Shown piece after piece: positions 41,076 through 49,447 of a stretch of 64,000 nucleotides of DNA. Both the position numbers and the translations under genes were made by a program. The stretch covers positions 1-64,000 of the forward strand of contig JAEUWD010000042.1 in assembly GCA_016786485.1 (NCBI GenBank), in the 5' to 3' direction. The stretch comes from Bacteriovoracaceae bacterium. Lineage in GTDB: Bacteria; Bdellovibrionota; Bacteriovoracia; Bacteriovoracales; Bacteriovoracaceae. Every line of letters starts with the position of its first letter. Position 1 is the stretch's first letter. Below the pieces are notes generated by a model. The model was not told the DNA's origin, did no database searches, and saw only the letters and a program-made list of their open reading frames with translations.

Positions 41076-43054
41076 GACAAGTAATTCCAATACCACATAG
41101 GCAGAAGCATCAAAAAGATCCAGAAAAATATTTTCCAAAAGAAAGTATAACTGCGAGAGCTGTTCTTTAGCGAGCTAATTTTTTTGACTTCGATAAAAGG
41201 TGAAGGGGTCCGTCGATACCATCCTTCCACAATGACTTCTTCATCCAGATATTGACGGTACTTTAATAAACCGAAGAAAATGTTAAATCCAATCGGTTCG
41301 TGATTTAAATAAATAATACCAGTTGAGTCTTGCAACATCATGTCTTCATTAAAAATGATTCCTGCACTGCCGCGACCGATAATTTTTCCCTTAATTTTAA
41401 CCGCATAAGTTCGCACTGGTGAAACCTTGATTTGCTTTAAAAGCGAAGCAATCTTGTAATGATCAATACTGCCACCAGGATATGTGCACATCGTTCGAAT
41501 AATTCCACCTACCGCAAAGGCCGGAATAACATGTGTGAAAACTGTTTTTAAATCCGTCCCATAATAAAACAAAGCAGCCGACGCAGTTATAAGCGGTAAA
41601 AAATAAATGCCTAAATCCCAAATGAAATCATCCCAATAACTTTCTGGTTTTTTCAAATCGAAATAAATTTCAGGAGTGAGTTGCATTTGCACGGCTTGCG
41701 CGGCAATAGCATTTATTCTTTTGGCAATCAGTGGGTGAGTCGAATAGAGTTCATAAAAACTGGCCCATGGACTCCAGAGATCCCAACTCATAATATGTTT
41801 AACAGCTTCATCGTAATCATTGTCTTGCACGCGTCTGGCAACCGCTAAACTTTTTGAGGTCTCGATATTCATAATATTAAAAGCTTGCACTGAAAGTGCA
41901 TGACCTTTCTTATCGCCTTCATTTTTTTCTTTCGAAAAACTTCCCATTAACCCATAGCCAATTTTAATTAGCGCTTTAGCGAGAGCATTAGGTTTTTTTG
42001 TGACAGTAATGCTAAATCGGTCAGCGTGAAATTCACGATTTCTCGAAATAAATAAAACCAAAAATTGAGAAATATGATAACAAAAGTATGCAATAATCCC
42101 CGCGATGAGCGTGACACTGCCGGCTTTACCATTGTTGTTGGATGACGATCCTTTCTTAACTCGAATTGCATAGCGGTAAAGATGATAAAATAATACCGGC
42201 GCCAGCTGCGCGATGGTCATGATGAGAAAATCCCAATTTTTTATATGACCAAATTCATGAGCGACAACAGCCTCAACCTCATCTTTTTCTAAAAGCTCAA
42301 CCAAACCTTTTGAAAGAACAAGACGTGCACTCCTTGGTCCTTGCCCGTAAGTATAAGCTTGGGGAGTCATATCGTCGATAAGGCCTAGACGTGGCACCGC
42401 TATCTTTTGTGCTTTGGTTATTTTCTCGACGGCGAGTCGATATTTTTCTGGTAGTTCATGCAGCTCCAACCAACTTAGACTTCCAATTAATTTTAAGCTC
42501 CAATCCATAATCATCGGACCTAAGAAAAACTGAATAAAAACAAAAGCGATAGAAATCGCCATCGCCACTGAGTGGATAAGGATTTCAGACTCAACTAAAA
42601 AAACCATCAACGCAAAAAAAGCAGCATACATTCCCGTCAGCACATATAAAGCAGTCGAGCCAAAAGAGGGGACAGAAACTTTAATCGGAATTTTCGGTTT
42701 GGCAGGGCCAATTTTTTTAGCTGAGATTTTATCGGATTTTTGTAGGTGCTCGAATTCTCTGTGATCAAAGAAAAGCCCCTGACACGTTTCACATTCTTCC
42801 ACTTCCAGATTAAATTCAGGTATTCGTCCTTGGCGTAGCTTTTTTTTGCAATGAGGACAGGCATAGTTGGTTGGGCGAATTTCATTAAGACCTTTTTCAC
42901 GATAAGTATTTAGTGATTTTCTAGATTTAACAAAGAAGCTAAGTTCACCTTGGTCAAACCATACACCACTGCAACTGGAGCAGACATCAATCATCACTCC
43001 AGCACGAGAGAGAACTTCATTAAAAGCGGCATCACATTTTGGACATTTAAGCAT
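41072..43054 (-). CDS. M48 membrane metalloprotease with two N-terminal zf-TFIIB ribbons
   Basis: Two zinc ribbons open the 660-aa protein: CPKC...CSSCSGVWFDQGEL (residues 4-45) and CPHCKKK...CETCQGLFFDHREFEHL (about 63-105). Membrane helices and an M48 peptidase domain with VVAHEFGHIKNWD and the downstream E-x-x-A-D (FHADRFS) follow. The C-terminal 170 residues hold further helices and a beta domain. HtpX-like relatives cleave damaged membrane proteins. The ribbon fusion suggests substrate or nucleic-acid sensing. It leads an operon with the renalase-like gene. Confidence 0.87.
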   Translation of the reverse strand: MLKCPKCDAAFNEVLSRAGVMIDVCSSCSGVWFDQGELSFFVKSRKSLNTYREKGLNEIRPTNYACPHCKKKLRQGRIPEFNLEVEECETCQGLFFDHREFEHLQKSDKISAKKIGPAKPKIPIKVSVPSFGSTALYVLTGMYAAFFALMVFLVESEILIHSVAMAISIAFVFIQFFLGPMIMDWSLKLIGSLSWLELHELPEKYRLAVEKITKAQKIAVPRLGLIDDMTPQAYTYGQGPRSARLVLSKGLVELLEKDEVEAVVAHEFGHIKNWDFLIMTIAQLAPVLFYHLYRYAIRVKKGSSSNNNGKAGSVTLIAGIIAYFCYHISQFLVLFISRNREFHADRFSITVTKKPNALAKALIKIGYGLMGSFSKEKNEGDKKGHALSVQAFNIMNIETSKSLAVARRVQDNDYDEAVKHIMSWDLWSPWASFYELYSTHPLIAKRINAIAAQAVQMQLTPEIYFDLKKPESYWDDFIWDLGIYFLPLITASAALFYYGTDLKTVFTHVIPAFAVGGIIRTMCTYPGGSIDHYKIASLLKQIKVSPVRTYAVKIKGKIIGRGSAGIIFNEDMMLQDSTGIIYLNHEPIGFNIFFGLLKYRQYLDEEVIVEGWYRRTPSPFIEVKKISSLKNSSRSYTFFWKIFFWIFLMLLPMWYWNYLS

Positions 43055-43205
43055 GAATAATTATCGGGAAGTTGGTTGGGGAATATTACCGAAAAATACT
43101 TGAGTTTATTAATTTGGAAGTCATCTAACCGCATCCTTTAAGGAATGCTTGGCGTTCAGCACGAAAGAAAATAAGATAAATAACAATATTAATTAGTCGG
43201 AGGAA

Positions 43206-43571
43206 ATGATGGCAAGATACGTTGATGGATTTGTTATTCCAATAAAAAAAACAAACATGAAAGTTTATAAGAAAATGGCGGCGGAAGGAAAGAGACTATG
43301 GATGAAGCATGGTGCTCTTGAATATTACGAGTGTTACATGAATGACTTTCTTCCGTATGGTCTCGGTTTTAAAAAAATGTGTAAATTAAAATCAGGTGAG
43401 ACTGCCATTTTTGCTTTTATTGTTTTTAAATCGAAAGCGCATCGTAACCAAGTTAATAAGAAAGTTCATGCGGGAATGGACATGAGCAAAATGCCAAAAA
43501 TGCCATTTGACATGAAAAAATTTGCAGTTGCTGGCTGTGAAGTTATTCTGTACGGTTCAAAAAATGCTTGA
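43206..43571 (+). CDS. DUF1428 family protein
   Basis: After a CGGAGGA site, the 121-aa protein shows the DUF1428 (YbaA) pattern: ARYVDGFVIPIKKTN at the start, GALEYYECYMNDF, FIVFKSKAHRNQVNKK and MPFDMKKFAVAGCEVI at the end. It folds as a dimeric alpha/beta barrel. The function is unknown. It stands alone; the 151-bp gap upstream holds only AT-rich promoter-like sequence. Confidence 0.87.
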   Translation: MMARYVDGFVIPIKKTNMKVYKKMAAEGKRLWMKHGALEYYECYMNDFLPYGLGFKKMCKLKSGETAIFAFIVFKSKAHRNQVNKKVHAGMDMSKMPKMPFDMKKFAVAGCEVILYGSKNA

Positions 43572-43590
43572 AGCTGATGGTAAATATTAA

Positions 43591-43812
43591 TTAGTTCGAC
43601 AATAAATTTGATTTCTTTTTTTGTTCTGCTTCTTCGTTTTCTTTATAATTTCGATAATTCTGTGTATTGCGAGTTCGTTCATAATAACCAACACCAGATT
43701 CTCCTCGTTCTGTTGAAGCACGGTTATTTTCATAACCATCCAGCGCTCCCTTAAGAGTATTGCGGGAGCAAGACAGACAAGAAAATAATAAAATCAGAAT
43801 AATAAATTTCAT
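43591..43812 (-). CDS. Small hypothetical lipoprotein
   Basis: From ATG 43812 the signal MKFIILILLFSCLSC ends in a lipobox with Cys at residue 15. The mature part of about 58 residues is hydrophilic, Asn/Glu/Arg-rich and probably disordered, with GYENN and YYERTRNTQNYRNY segments. It overlaps nothing and follows the DUF1398 gene by 2 bp on the same strand. Confidence 0.6.
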   Translation of the reverse strand: MKFIILILLFSCLSCSRNTLKGALDGYENNRASTERGESGVGYYERTRNTQNYRNYKENEEAEQKKKSNLLSN

Positions 43813-43814
43813 GC

Positions 43815-44228
43815 TCAAATCCTTACTTCAGGATATTCTTCCAAATATTCTTCACCTTGGCATCCGTAATAAACAACAACACGTTTGGTAAAATCAACTT
43901 CGTATCCAACCACACCGGCGTTCCATGTAGCTGCCAGAAATTCAGGAAAAGTACTTTTGCCCGCTTGATCATTTCGGAGAGCGTGAATAAGAGCTTCACG
44001 ATCAAAGGGGGCAATATCGCTAGTGCCTGTGATGAGAGGTGTGCCTTGCATGACGACAGGACCAAGTTTGGTGACGTAAACACTTTGGCATGACGGTAGT
44101 GACCAAGTATTTTTTGTCACACCAGCTTGGTATAAAGTTTCGGCCAGGTAAGGGAAACCTCCCACCTTAGGTCGAATTTTCATCCCATGAGCGATGGCGG
44201 TCATTAAATTATCAATTGCTTTAGTCAT
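43815..44228 (-). CDS. DUF1398 family protein
   Basis: The 137-aa protein contains RPKVGGFPYLAETLYQAGVT, then FDREALIHALRNDQAGKSTF and FLAATWNAGVVGYEVDFTKR, the DUF1398 (YbcV) signature over its full length. An AGGGAG site precedes the ATG. Some members are annotated phage envelope proteins, without functional proof. It is followed by the small lipoprotein. Confidence 0.85.
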   Translation of the reverse strand: MTKAIDNLMTAIAHGMKIRPKVGGFPYLAETLYQAGVTKNTWSLPSCQSVYVTKLGPVVMQGTPLITGTSDIAPFDREALIHALRNDQAGKSTFPEFLAATWNAGVVGYEVDFTKRVVVYYGCQGEEYLEEYPEVRI

Positions 44229-44365
44229 AAAAACTCCCTATTCAATCGGCAGAGTATTGAATTTATTAAACTCTGCTAACTTTGACTATAGTTTGCTAGG
44301 AAACAGTTGTCATGGAATCTATTTATTGATTGATCCAATTCCAGGGCCATGCTATCAAGCTTTTT

Positions 44366-44824
44366 ATGAGTTTTTTGCGACTTATTCTACTCATCTTATT
44401 GGTTAATTCGGCTCAAGCGCAAGATTTCAAATCTTTACAAGAAAAGTTTCAGAAACAAGCTGGTCATCATTTATTTCAACTTGGTTCAGCGTTTGTCATT
44501 TTTGATTGTCATACTTATGATGCTAATGGTTCAAAAATGAAACTTGAACAATATATCATTCGATACGAAAGATATTATGGTTTAGTTTTGAGTGAAGACC
44601 TTGAATTTTTACCGATGAGTGATTTTATTGGCGTTTATCCTAACGGCGCCTATGCGAATGGTGAAGATAATGAAGGTGTGAAAACTTTTGTGATGGAAGC
44701 TTTTTCATTTCGAGCGTGGGATGAAAATCCAAAATATCTTCTAATGCAGTATCAGGAAAGAAATCAGGAACCAAGTTCATATTCAATGTGTTTCCCAGGC
44801 ATGGCCGTGCCGGAAGCAAGATAG
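44366..44824 (+). CDS. Hypothetical secreted protein
   Basis: ATG 44366 opens a signal peptide (MSFLRLILLILLVNSAQA); an upstream ATG at 44330 would precede it with polar residues and is rejected. The mature 135 residues are acidic and aromatic-rich, with two Cys (FDCHTY, YSMCFPG) that may form a disulfide. No family is recognised. Confidence 0.62.
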   Translation: MSFLRLILLILLVNSAQAQDFKSLQEKFQKQAGHHLFQLGSAFVIFDCHTYDANGSKMKLEQYIIRYERYYGLVLSEDLEFLPMSDFIGVYPNGAYANGEDNEGVKTFVMEAFSFRAWDENPKYLLMQYQERNQEPSSYSMCFPGMAVPEAR

Positions 44825-44829
44825 TTTAT

Positions 44830-45990
44830 TTACTCCACAACGATATCAACCTTACGTAATTCGCCATCAACTAGCGCACTCGTTTGGATGATTTTGTTGG
44901 TAACACCAATTTCATCCAAATAATTTTTCACGGCAATCGCTCGGCGTTTTGAAAGAAGGGTATTGTAATCATCTGTGCCTGTGCGATCGGCTTGACCACT
45001 TAAACGAATCTTTTGTTCTGGAGATAATTTACGGCTCATTTCTTTTAGTTGGTTTTTGTATTCAGAACTTAATTCTGTACTATTGCGAGCAAAATAAACT
45101 GAGTGAACCTTTTCTTCTCGAGCTTTAACTTGATACATTTCTGGCATTGGCGTGAGTGCTGTGTTTGGCGCAGAAATTTTAATTCCCACCATCACGCGAA
45201 AACGATCATCAGTAAAGTCACGAAGGTTACCACTACCAACCGAAGCATAGAGGCGTGAATTTTTATTAAGTGCATAATGCGTGTTGATTGACGTAAATTT
45301 CAAGAAATTATTTTCACCTTTATCCATGGTGTATTCTTGATAATACTCAGGACCAAACGAAAATTTATCACTGATGTAATAGTTTAAAGCCACGCTTGTT
45401 ACGATACGATTATATTGTTTTAGGTTCTGTGTACGAGCGCTATCTGTATAACGATAACCTGCGTTTCCGGCCATTTCCCACGCTTTGTAATTCTTCTGGG
45501 CGATAACTGAGAATTGTCCACCAAGTGAAGAGTCACTCAGTAATAAATCCTTATCGCCGGTTGGTAAAATTAATTGGGGAGAAAGGGCCAAGTTAATTCC
45601 CGCGACAGTGTATGGAAGTTGATAAATATAAACAGCATTCGTATCTCCCATCGCCCAATCAGATTCTTTCTGCGTTTGCATATTAACTTTATTGGCCGAA
45701 GTCGAAATACCCAAGTAGTGACTGGCACTGAAGAGATATCCCGCACGTAAATCTAAGGTATCAATGCGATTCACGAAATTTGAATTGGTACTATTTTGCA
45801 AAAGCGGTGATTGATGTGTGCCTAAACTTGAAGAAAAATAAACTTTAGAATTGGTAAATAATGAACTACGAGGCTTTAGTGTTTCTTGTGTATAAGTAAA
45901 GTTGTGCGAATGCGAAGGCGAGAAAGATTGCACGTTGATACTTTGCGCTTGCGCTATTGAAGTAAAAGCTAAAAAAATTAAATATTTCAT
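44830..45990 (-). CDS. OmpA-family outer-membrane protein
   Basis: A signal peptide ending IAQAQ is followed by about 250 residues of alternating strands, likely a beta barrel. The C-terminal OmpA-like peptidoglycan-binding domain has VYFARNSTELSSEYKNQL, then LSGQADRTGTDDYNTLLSKR with the Asp and Arg that bind diaminopimelate. It tethers the outer membrane to the wall. The start overlaps the stop of the upstream lipoprotein gene by one base. Confidence 0.83.
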   Translation of the reverse strand: MKYLIFLAFTSIAQAQSINVQSFSPSHSHNFTYTQETLKPRSSLFTNSKVYFSSSLGTHQSPLLQNSTNSNFVNRIDTLDLRAGYLFSASHYLGISTSANKVNMQTQKESDWAMGDTNAVYIYQLPYTVAGINLALSPQLILPTGDKDLLLSDSSLGGQFSVIAQKNYKAWEMAGNAGYRYTDSARTQNLKQYNRIVTSVALNYYISDKFSFGPEYYQEYTMDKGENNFLKFTSINTHYALNKNSRLYASVGSGNLRDFTDDRFRVMVGIKISAPNTALTPMPEMYQVKAREEKVHSVYFARNSTELSSEYKNQLKEMSRKLSPEQKIRLSGQADRTGTDDYNTLLSKRRAIAVKNYLDEIGVTNKIIQTSALVDGELRKVDIVVE

Positions 45991-46760
45991 TATTGTTCCT
46001 CGCTTACTTTAATATAAAGAGTTGGCTTCACTACCATCGTGTCATCGGCGATAGTAAAATAAATTGATTCTTGAACTAATAATCCAATAAGGTCTTCGGT
46101 AGAAGTGCCTAGGACTTTTGAAAGTTGGATATCGGCATCTAGAATTTTATAAGTTTTTTTATCGTGTTCTTGAGCGTGAGCAAGGAGATTAATAAATTCA
46201 TAAGTACTCATTTGATCCGTTGGCCCAGTCCAGAAATCGGGATTGCGATTTTTTCTAAAGAGTTGCAATAGCTTAGGATTTTCTTTAATTGCTAAACCAG
46301 AACAAAGTCTTAAATCCAGTGAACAAAGAATTTCTGTGCCTTTGTTTTTCTTATGAGTGTAGAGGTCGGTACGAATGACAATATCCAAAACAGTTTCTTT
46401 ATCAAAATCGATTTCTGGTAAATCAAAGGCAAAAACGGTTTGCACATTTTTTAGCGAATTATTTTCATATGCTGCTGATGGAGCAACCGCTTTGAAATGT
46501 TTAGTTGAGTAAGGCAGTACGATTTCATCTTCTTCGTTTATCGTACGTGCATCAATCTTATAAAGCTTGATTGTCGGCTCAGGACTTACGTCATCAATGG
46601 GGTCATCTGGTGTTGGTAATTCTGGATCAACGGGTTCATCACCTGGATCAACAGGAGTAATAATGGTTTCCACTTGTTTTTCAATTTGCGGATTATCACC
46701 ACAGCTTTGAAGAGTGATAAAACTGACGAGAATTAAAAGTATAAGTTTCAATGTGACCAC
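45990..46760 (-). CDS. Hypothetical lipoprotein preceding the OmpA-like gene
   Basis: The signal MVTLKLILLILVSFITLQSC has a lipobox (LQSC, Cys 20). A Pro/Asp-rich linker (residues about 33-62) joins it to a strand-rich domain with two Cys (about 145-155) that may pair. It shares an operon with the OmpA-like protein. The two may form an envelope complex; this is inference. No family is recognised. Confidence 0.65.
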   Translation of the reverse strand: MVTLKLILLILVSFITLQSCGDNPQIEKQVETIITPVDPGDEPVDPELPTPDDPIDDVSPEPTIKLYKIDARTINEEDEIVLPYSTKHFKAVAPSAAYENNSLKNVQTVFAFDLPEIDFDKETVLDIVIRTDLYTHKKNKGTEILCSLDLRLCSGLAIKENPKLLQLFRKNRNPDFWTGPTDQMSTYEFINLLAHAQEHDKKTYKILDADIQLSKVLGTSTEDLIGLLVQESIYFTIADDTMVVKPTLYIKVSEEQ

Positions 46761-46847
46761 ACCGGTTAAAGGTAAAATAAATCGATAATTAAATTCTGCA
46801 GCAAAAAAAGATTAAAGGCAATTTACTTATGCCGACAATAGCTCGAA

Positions 46848-46856
46848 AAAGCGCAA
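46848..46856 (+). promoter_or_regulatory. Ada-box-like sequence upstream of ada-alkB
   Basis: AAAGCGCAA, followed by GATT, lies 44 bp before the ada start. As I recall it, this matches the Ada box of the E. coli ada promoter closely. It is the only such sequence noted between the divergent lipoprotein and ada genes. Confidence 0.5.
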
Positions 46857-46899
46857 GATTCGGGTCGAAATAGTGAGTCATTAAATTTATAATGGTCCT

Positions 46900-47739
46900 A
46901 TGAAAAAGAATAAACTCGACGATTTTACCAAGATTGCGAAAGCTATTGCTTATATAAAGGCTCACTTTAAAGAGCAACCGCAATTAGAAGATATTGCCAA
47001 GGTGGTGGCGTTAAGCCCTTATCATTTTCAACGTATGTTTACTGATTGGGCGGGAGTGAGCCCCAAAAAATTTCTTCACTATATCAGTGTGGAATACGCT
47101 AAAAATTTATTACGAGAAGATAAACTTCCGTTATTGGATGCTGCTCACGAAACGGGGTTATCTGGCACGAGTCGTTTGCATGATCTCTTCATCAATATCG
47201 AAGGTATGACTCCCGGGGAATATAAAAATGGCGGAAGTGGTTTAACCATTAAGTATAGTTATGCACAAACGGTCTTTGGGCAAATGATGTTGGCCTCAAC
47301 CGACAAGGGTATTTGCTACATGGGATTTGAAAGTTCCAAGCAACCAGGACTTAAAAGATTAAAAGCAGAATTTCCTAAAGCTAAATATAGTGAGAAATCA
47401 GATAAGCTTCAAAAAGACGCTCTTCTTTTTTTCCAAAAAGATTGGTCGCACTTAAATGAATTAAAATTACATCTCAAAGGCACGCCTTTTCAAATTAAAG
47501 TTTGGGAAAGCCTGCTCAAAATTCCAATGGGAGAATTAGTTACATATTCAGACATTGCAAAACTTATCGAGAGTCCACAGGCTGCGCGTGCTGTCGGTTC
47601 AGCAATTGGAAAAAATCCTGTGGCCTTTATCATTCCTTGTCATCGCGTAATTCGTTCCACGGGTGAGTTTGGCGATTATATGTGGGGAGCGGATCGTAAG
47701 TGTGCCATGATTGGTTGGGAAGGAAGCCAAAAAGAATGA
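46900..47739 (+). CDS. ada: Ada-like AraC regulator fused to O6-methylguanine-DNA methyltransferase
   Basis: Residues 15-110 are an AraC-type HTH pair (VALSPYHFQRMFTDWAGVSP). Residues 120-190 are the methyltransferase N-domain, and 195-279 the active domain with IIPCHRVIRSTGEF, whose Cys accepts the alkyl group. The Ada N-terminal zinc domain that senses methyl phosphotriesters is absent. The protein repairs O6-alkylguanine and may activate its own operon, but by what signal is unclear. alkB follows with an ATGA overlap. Confidence 0.88.
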   Translation: MKKNKLDDFTKIAKAIAYIKAHFKEQPQLEDIAKVVALSPYHFQRMFTDWAGVSPKKFLHYISVEYAKNLLREDKLPLLDAAHETGLSGTSRLHDLFINIEGMTPGEYKNGGSGLTIKYSYAQTVFGQMMLASTDKGICYMGFESSKQPGLKRLKAEFPKAKYSEKSDKLQKDALLFFQKDWSHLNELKLHLKGTPFQIKVWESLLKIPMGELVTYSDIAKLIESPQAARAVGSAIGKNPVAFIIPCHRVIRSTGEFGDYMWGADRKCAMIGWEGSQKE

Positions 47740-48332
47740 AAAATATTTTACCTTACGATGGTGTGGTCAAATATTACGGTCAAGTTTGGAATCAACTCGA
47801 GAGTCAGAAATATTTCGAACTTCTGATGCGTGATATACTCTGGGAAAATGATCAGGCGATTATTTTTGGTCGACATTTAACGACCAAAAGAAAAGTAGCG
47901 TGGTATGGCTCACATCCATTTTCTTATACTTATTCAAAAGTGACTAAGCATGCACATCTCTGGTTGCCTTTTTTAAGTGAACTCAAAGAAGAGGTCGAAG
48001 GGAAAACTGGTGCCACTTACAATTCGTGTTTGTTAAATTTATATCACAATGGTTCCGAAGGTATGGCCTGGCATAGCGATGGAGAAAAAGATTTAAAAAA
48101 ACACGGTACGATTGCTTCACTCTCATTTGGTGCTGAAAGAAAATTTTGCTTCAAACATAAAATCGAAAAAGAAAAAATCGATATTATTTTAGAAAAGGGC
48201 AGCTTGCTTACGATGGAAGGCACGACACAAGATCATTGGTTACATCGTTTACCGCCCACCAAAAAAATTCACGAACCAAGAATTAATTTAACGTTTAGAA
48301 CGATTATTAATACAGATTATAACGGAGACTGA
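47736..48332 (+). CDS. alkB: AlkB-type 2-oxoglutarate/Fe(II) DNA dealkylase
   Basis: ATG 47736 overlaps the ada stop as ATGA. The 198-aa enzyme has NSCLLNLYHNGSEGMAWHSD with the iron-binding HxD, a distal His in DHWLHRLP, and EPRINLTFR with the Arg pair that binds 2-oxoglutarate. It oxidatively removes methyl groups from 1-methyladenine and 3-methylcytosine, in line with the ada partner. Its stop region overlaps the convergent Tsx-like gene by 26 bp. Confidence 0.9.
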   Translation: MKNILPYDGVVKYYGQVWNQLESQKYFELLMRDILWENDQAIIFGRHLTTKRKVAWYGSHPFSYTYSKVTKHAHLWLPFLSELKEEVEGKTGATYNSCLLNLYHNGSEGMAWHSDGEKDLKKHGTIASLSFGAERKFCFKHKIEKEKIDIILEKGSLLTMEGTTQDHWLHRLPPTKKIHEPRINLTFRTIINTDYNGD

Positions 48333-49035
48333 AAATCGCTGCTTTCATCGCGCCCGCCGTGCCAAGCTTGTCTTCTGCATAACGATATTGCACTCCGAAA
48401 TTCACTTTGTGAGTGAAGTCCCACCATAAACTGATAGCGCCGTTCAAACTATGAGATTTATTTCCATTACCAGAAGCGTAACTCGGGTCACGACCAAATT
48501 CTGTTTCATGCCAACTGACAATCCTGAATTTTTGCTCGGCCAAACTAAACATGTACATCATAAACCAACCAGTCATATAACCATTACTACCGGTATAGAA
48601 GGTCTGAACAGTATTATGAAAGCCTAGGAAGGGTTTAAAAAAGAAGTTCTTCTTCATCAGACGGTAGCCTAAACCTACTACGCGACTTTGATCACTGAAG
48701 CCATCTGAATGAAAAGAATAAACGTGACCATAAACACTGAAAGGAGTTTCACCAATATAATAATTCATGATGCCTTTCGAAGCGGTTCTTTGGTCAATCC
48801 CGGCATCATTCCATCTTTCTAAATCAAAGAAGCCGTAAAGATCACCCCAATCAAACTGCGCACCACCTTCAATTTCCACGTAAGAGAAATCTCTTTTTAA
48901 AGCATCTTTATTTTCAGTCGCTGTGTCCCAGTCCAAGTAATTCATACTAATATCCCCAAATCCCCAAAGATAATTGGCATAAGTATTTTGGGTAAAACTT
49001 GTGAATAAAAGAAGCAGTAGGGCGAGCTGCCGCAT
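48307..49035 (-). CDS. Tsx/OmpK-like outer-membrane channel
   Basis: A signal peptide ending NTYA is followed by YLWGFGDISMNYLDWDT, the N-terminal pattern of nucleoside-specific Tsx/OmpK channels. About twelve amphipathic strands rich in Trp, Tyr and Phe follow, with a C-terminal FSLRYNLY. It is probably a 12-strand barrel admitting nucleosides or similar small molecules. Confidence 0.8.
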   Translation of the reverse strand: MRQLALLLLLFTSFTQNTYANYLWGFGDISMNYLDWDTATENKDALKRDFSYVEIEGGAQFDWGDLYGFFDLERWNDAGIDQRTASKGIMNYYIGETPFSVYGHVYSFHSDGFSDQSRVVGLGYRLMKKNFFFKPFLGFHNTVQTFYTGSNGYMTGWFMMYMFSLAEQKFRIVSWHETEFGRDPSYASGNGNKSHSLNGAISLWWDFTHKVNFGVQYRYAEDKLGTAGAMKAAIFSLRYNLY

Positions 49036-49105
49036 GATGTAATCTCCTCATTTAACTGAAGACCATCAATTACTACTTGAGTTCGATAATGACAACGAGA
49101 AGTGC

Positions 49106-49375
49106 TTATTTAATTTTTTGGTTTGGGAGCGTTGGGGTAATTTCCACTTTTTCTTCGTTTTTTTGATCGGCCGAAGGGTGGCGTTTAGTGTTTTTTTCAC
49201 ATGAGCCTGAAAAGCCTAATAAATTATTAGCTGGCGCTTCAAAATGCAGGCCCTGACAGCAATTGGGAGCACCCGGGTAAACTGGTACAGATTCACCCTC
49301 TTTAATGCAGTCTGAGGCCAAAAGAGGTGAGCTTAATAAACCAAAAATGAAGATGAATTTACTTTTCGACATCAT
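49106..49375 (-). CDS. Hypothetical secreted cysteine-containing small protein
   Basis: Two in-frame ATGs at 49375 and 49372 follow GGAGGTG; the product is about 90 aa with a signal peptide (MSKSKFIFIFGLLSSPLLA). The mature part has four Cys (SDC, NCC, SC) in its first half and a polar Glu/Lys-rich tail. An 11-bp sequence covering the initiation region is duplicated just upstream. No family is recognised. Confidence 0.55.
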   Translation of the reverse strand: MMSKSKFIFIFGLLSSPLLASDCIKEGESVPVYPGAPNCCQGLHFEAPANNLLGFSGSCEKNTKRHPSADQKNEEKVEITPTLPNQKIK

Positions 49376-49447
49376 AACACCTCCATCATAACACGAATTA
49401 AAAGGGGTCAAAGTAGGTGAAATTTGCTCTGGTCGGTCTTTGCTATT

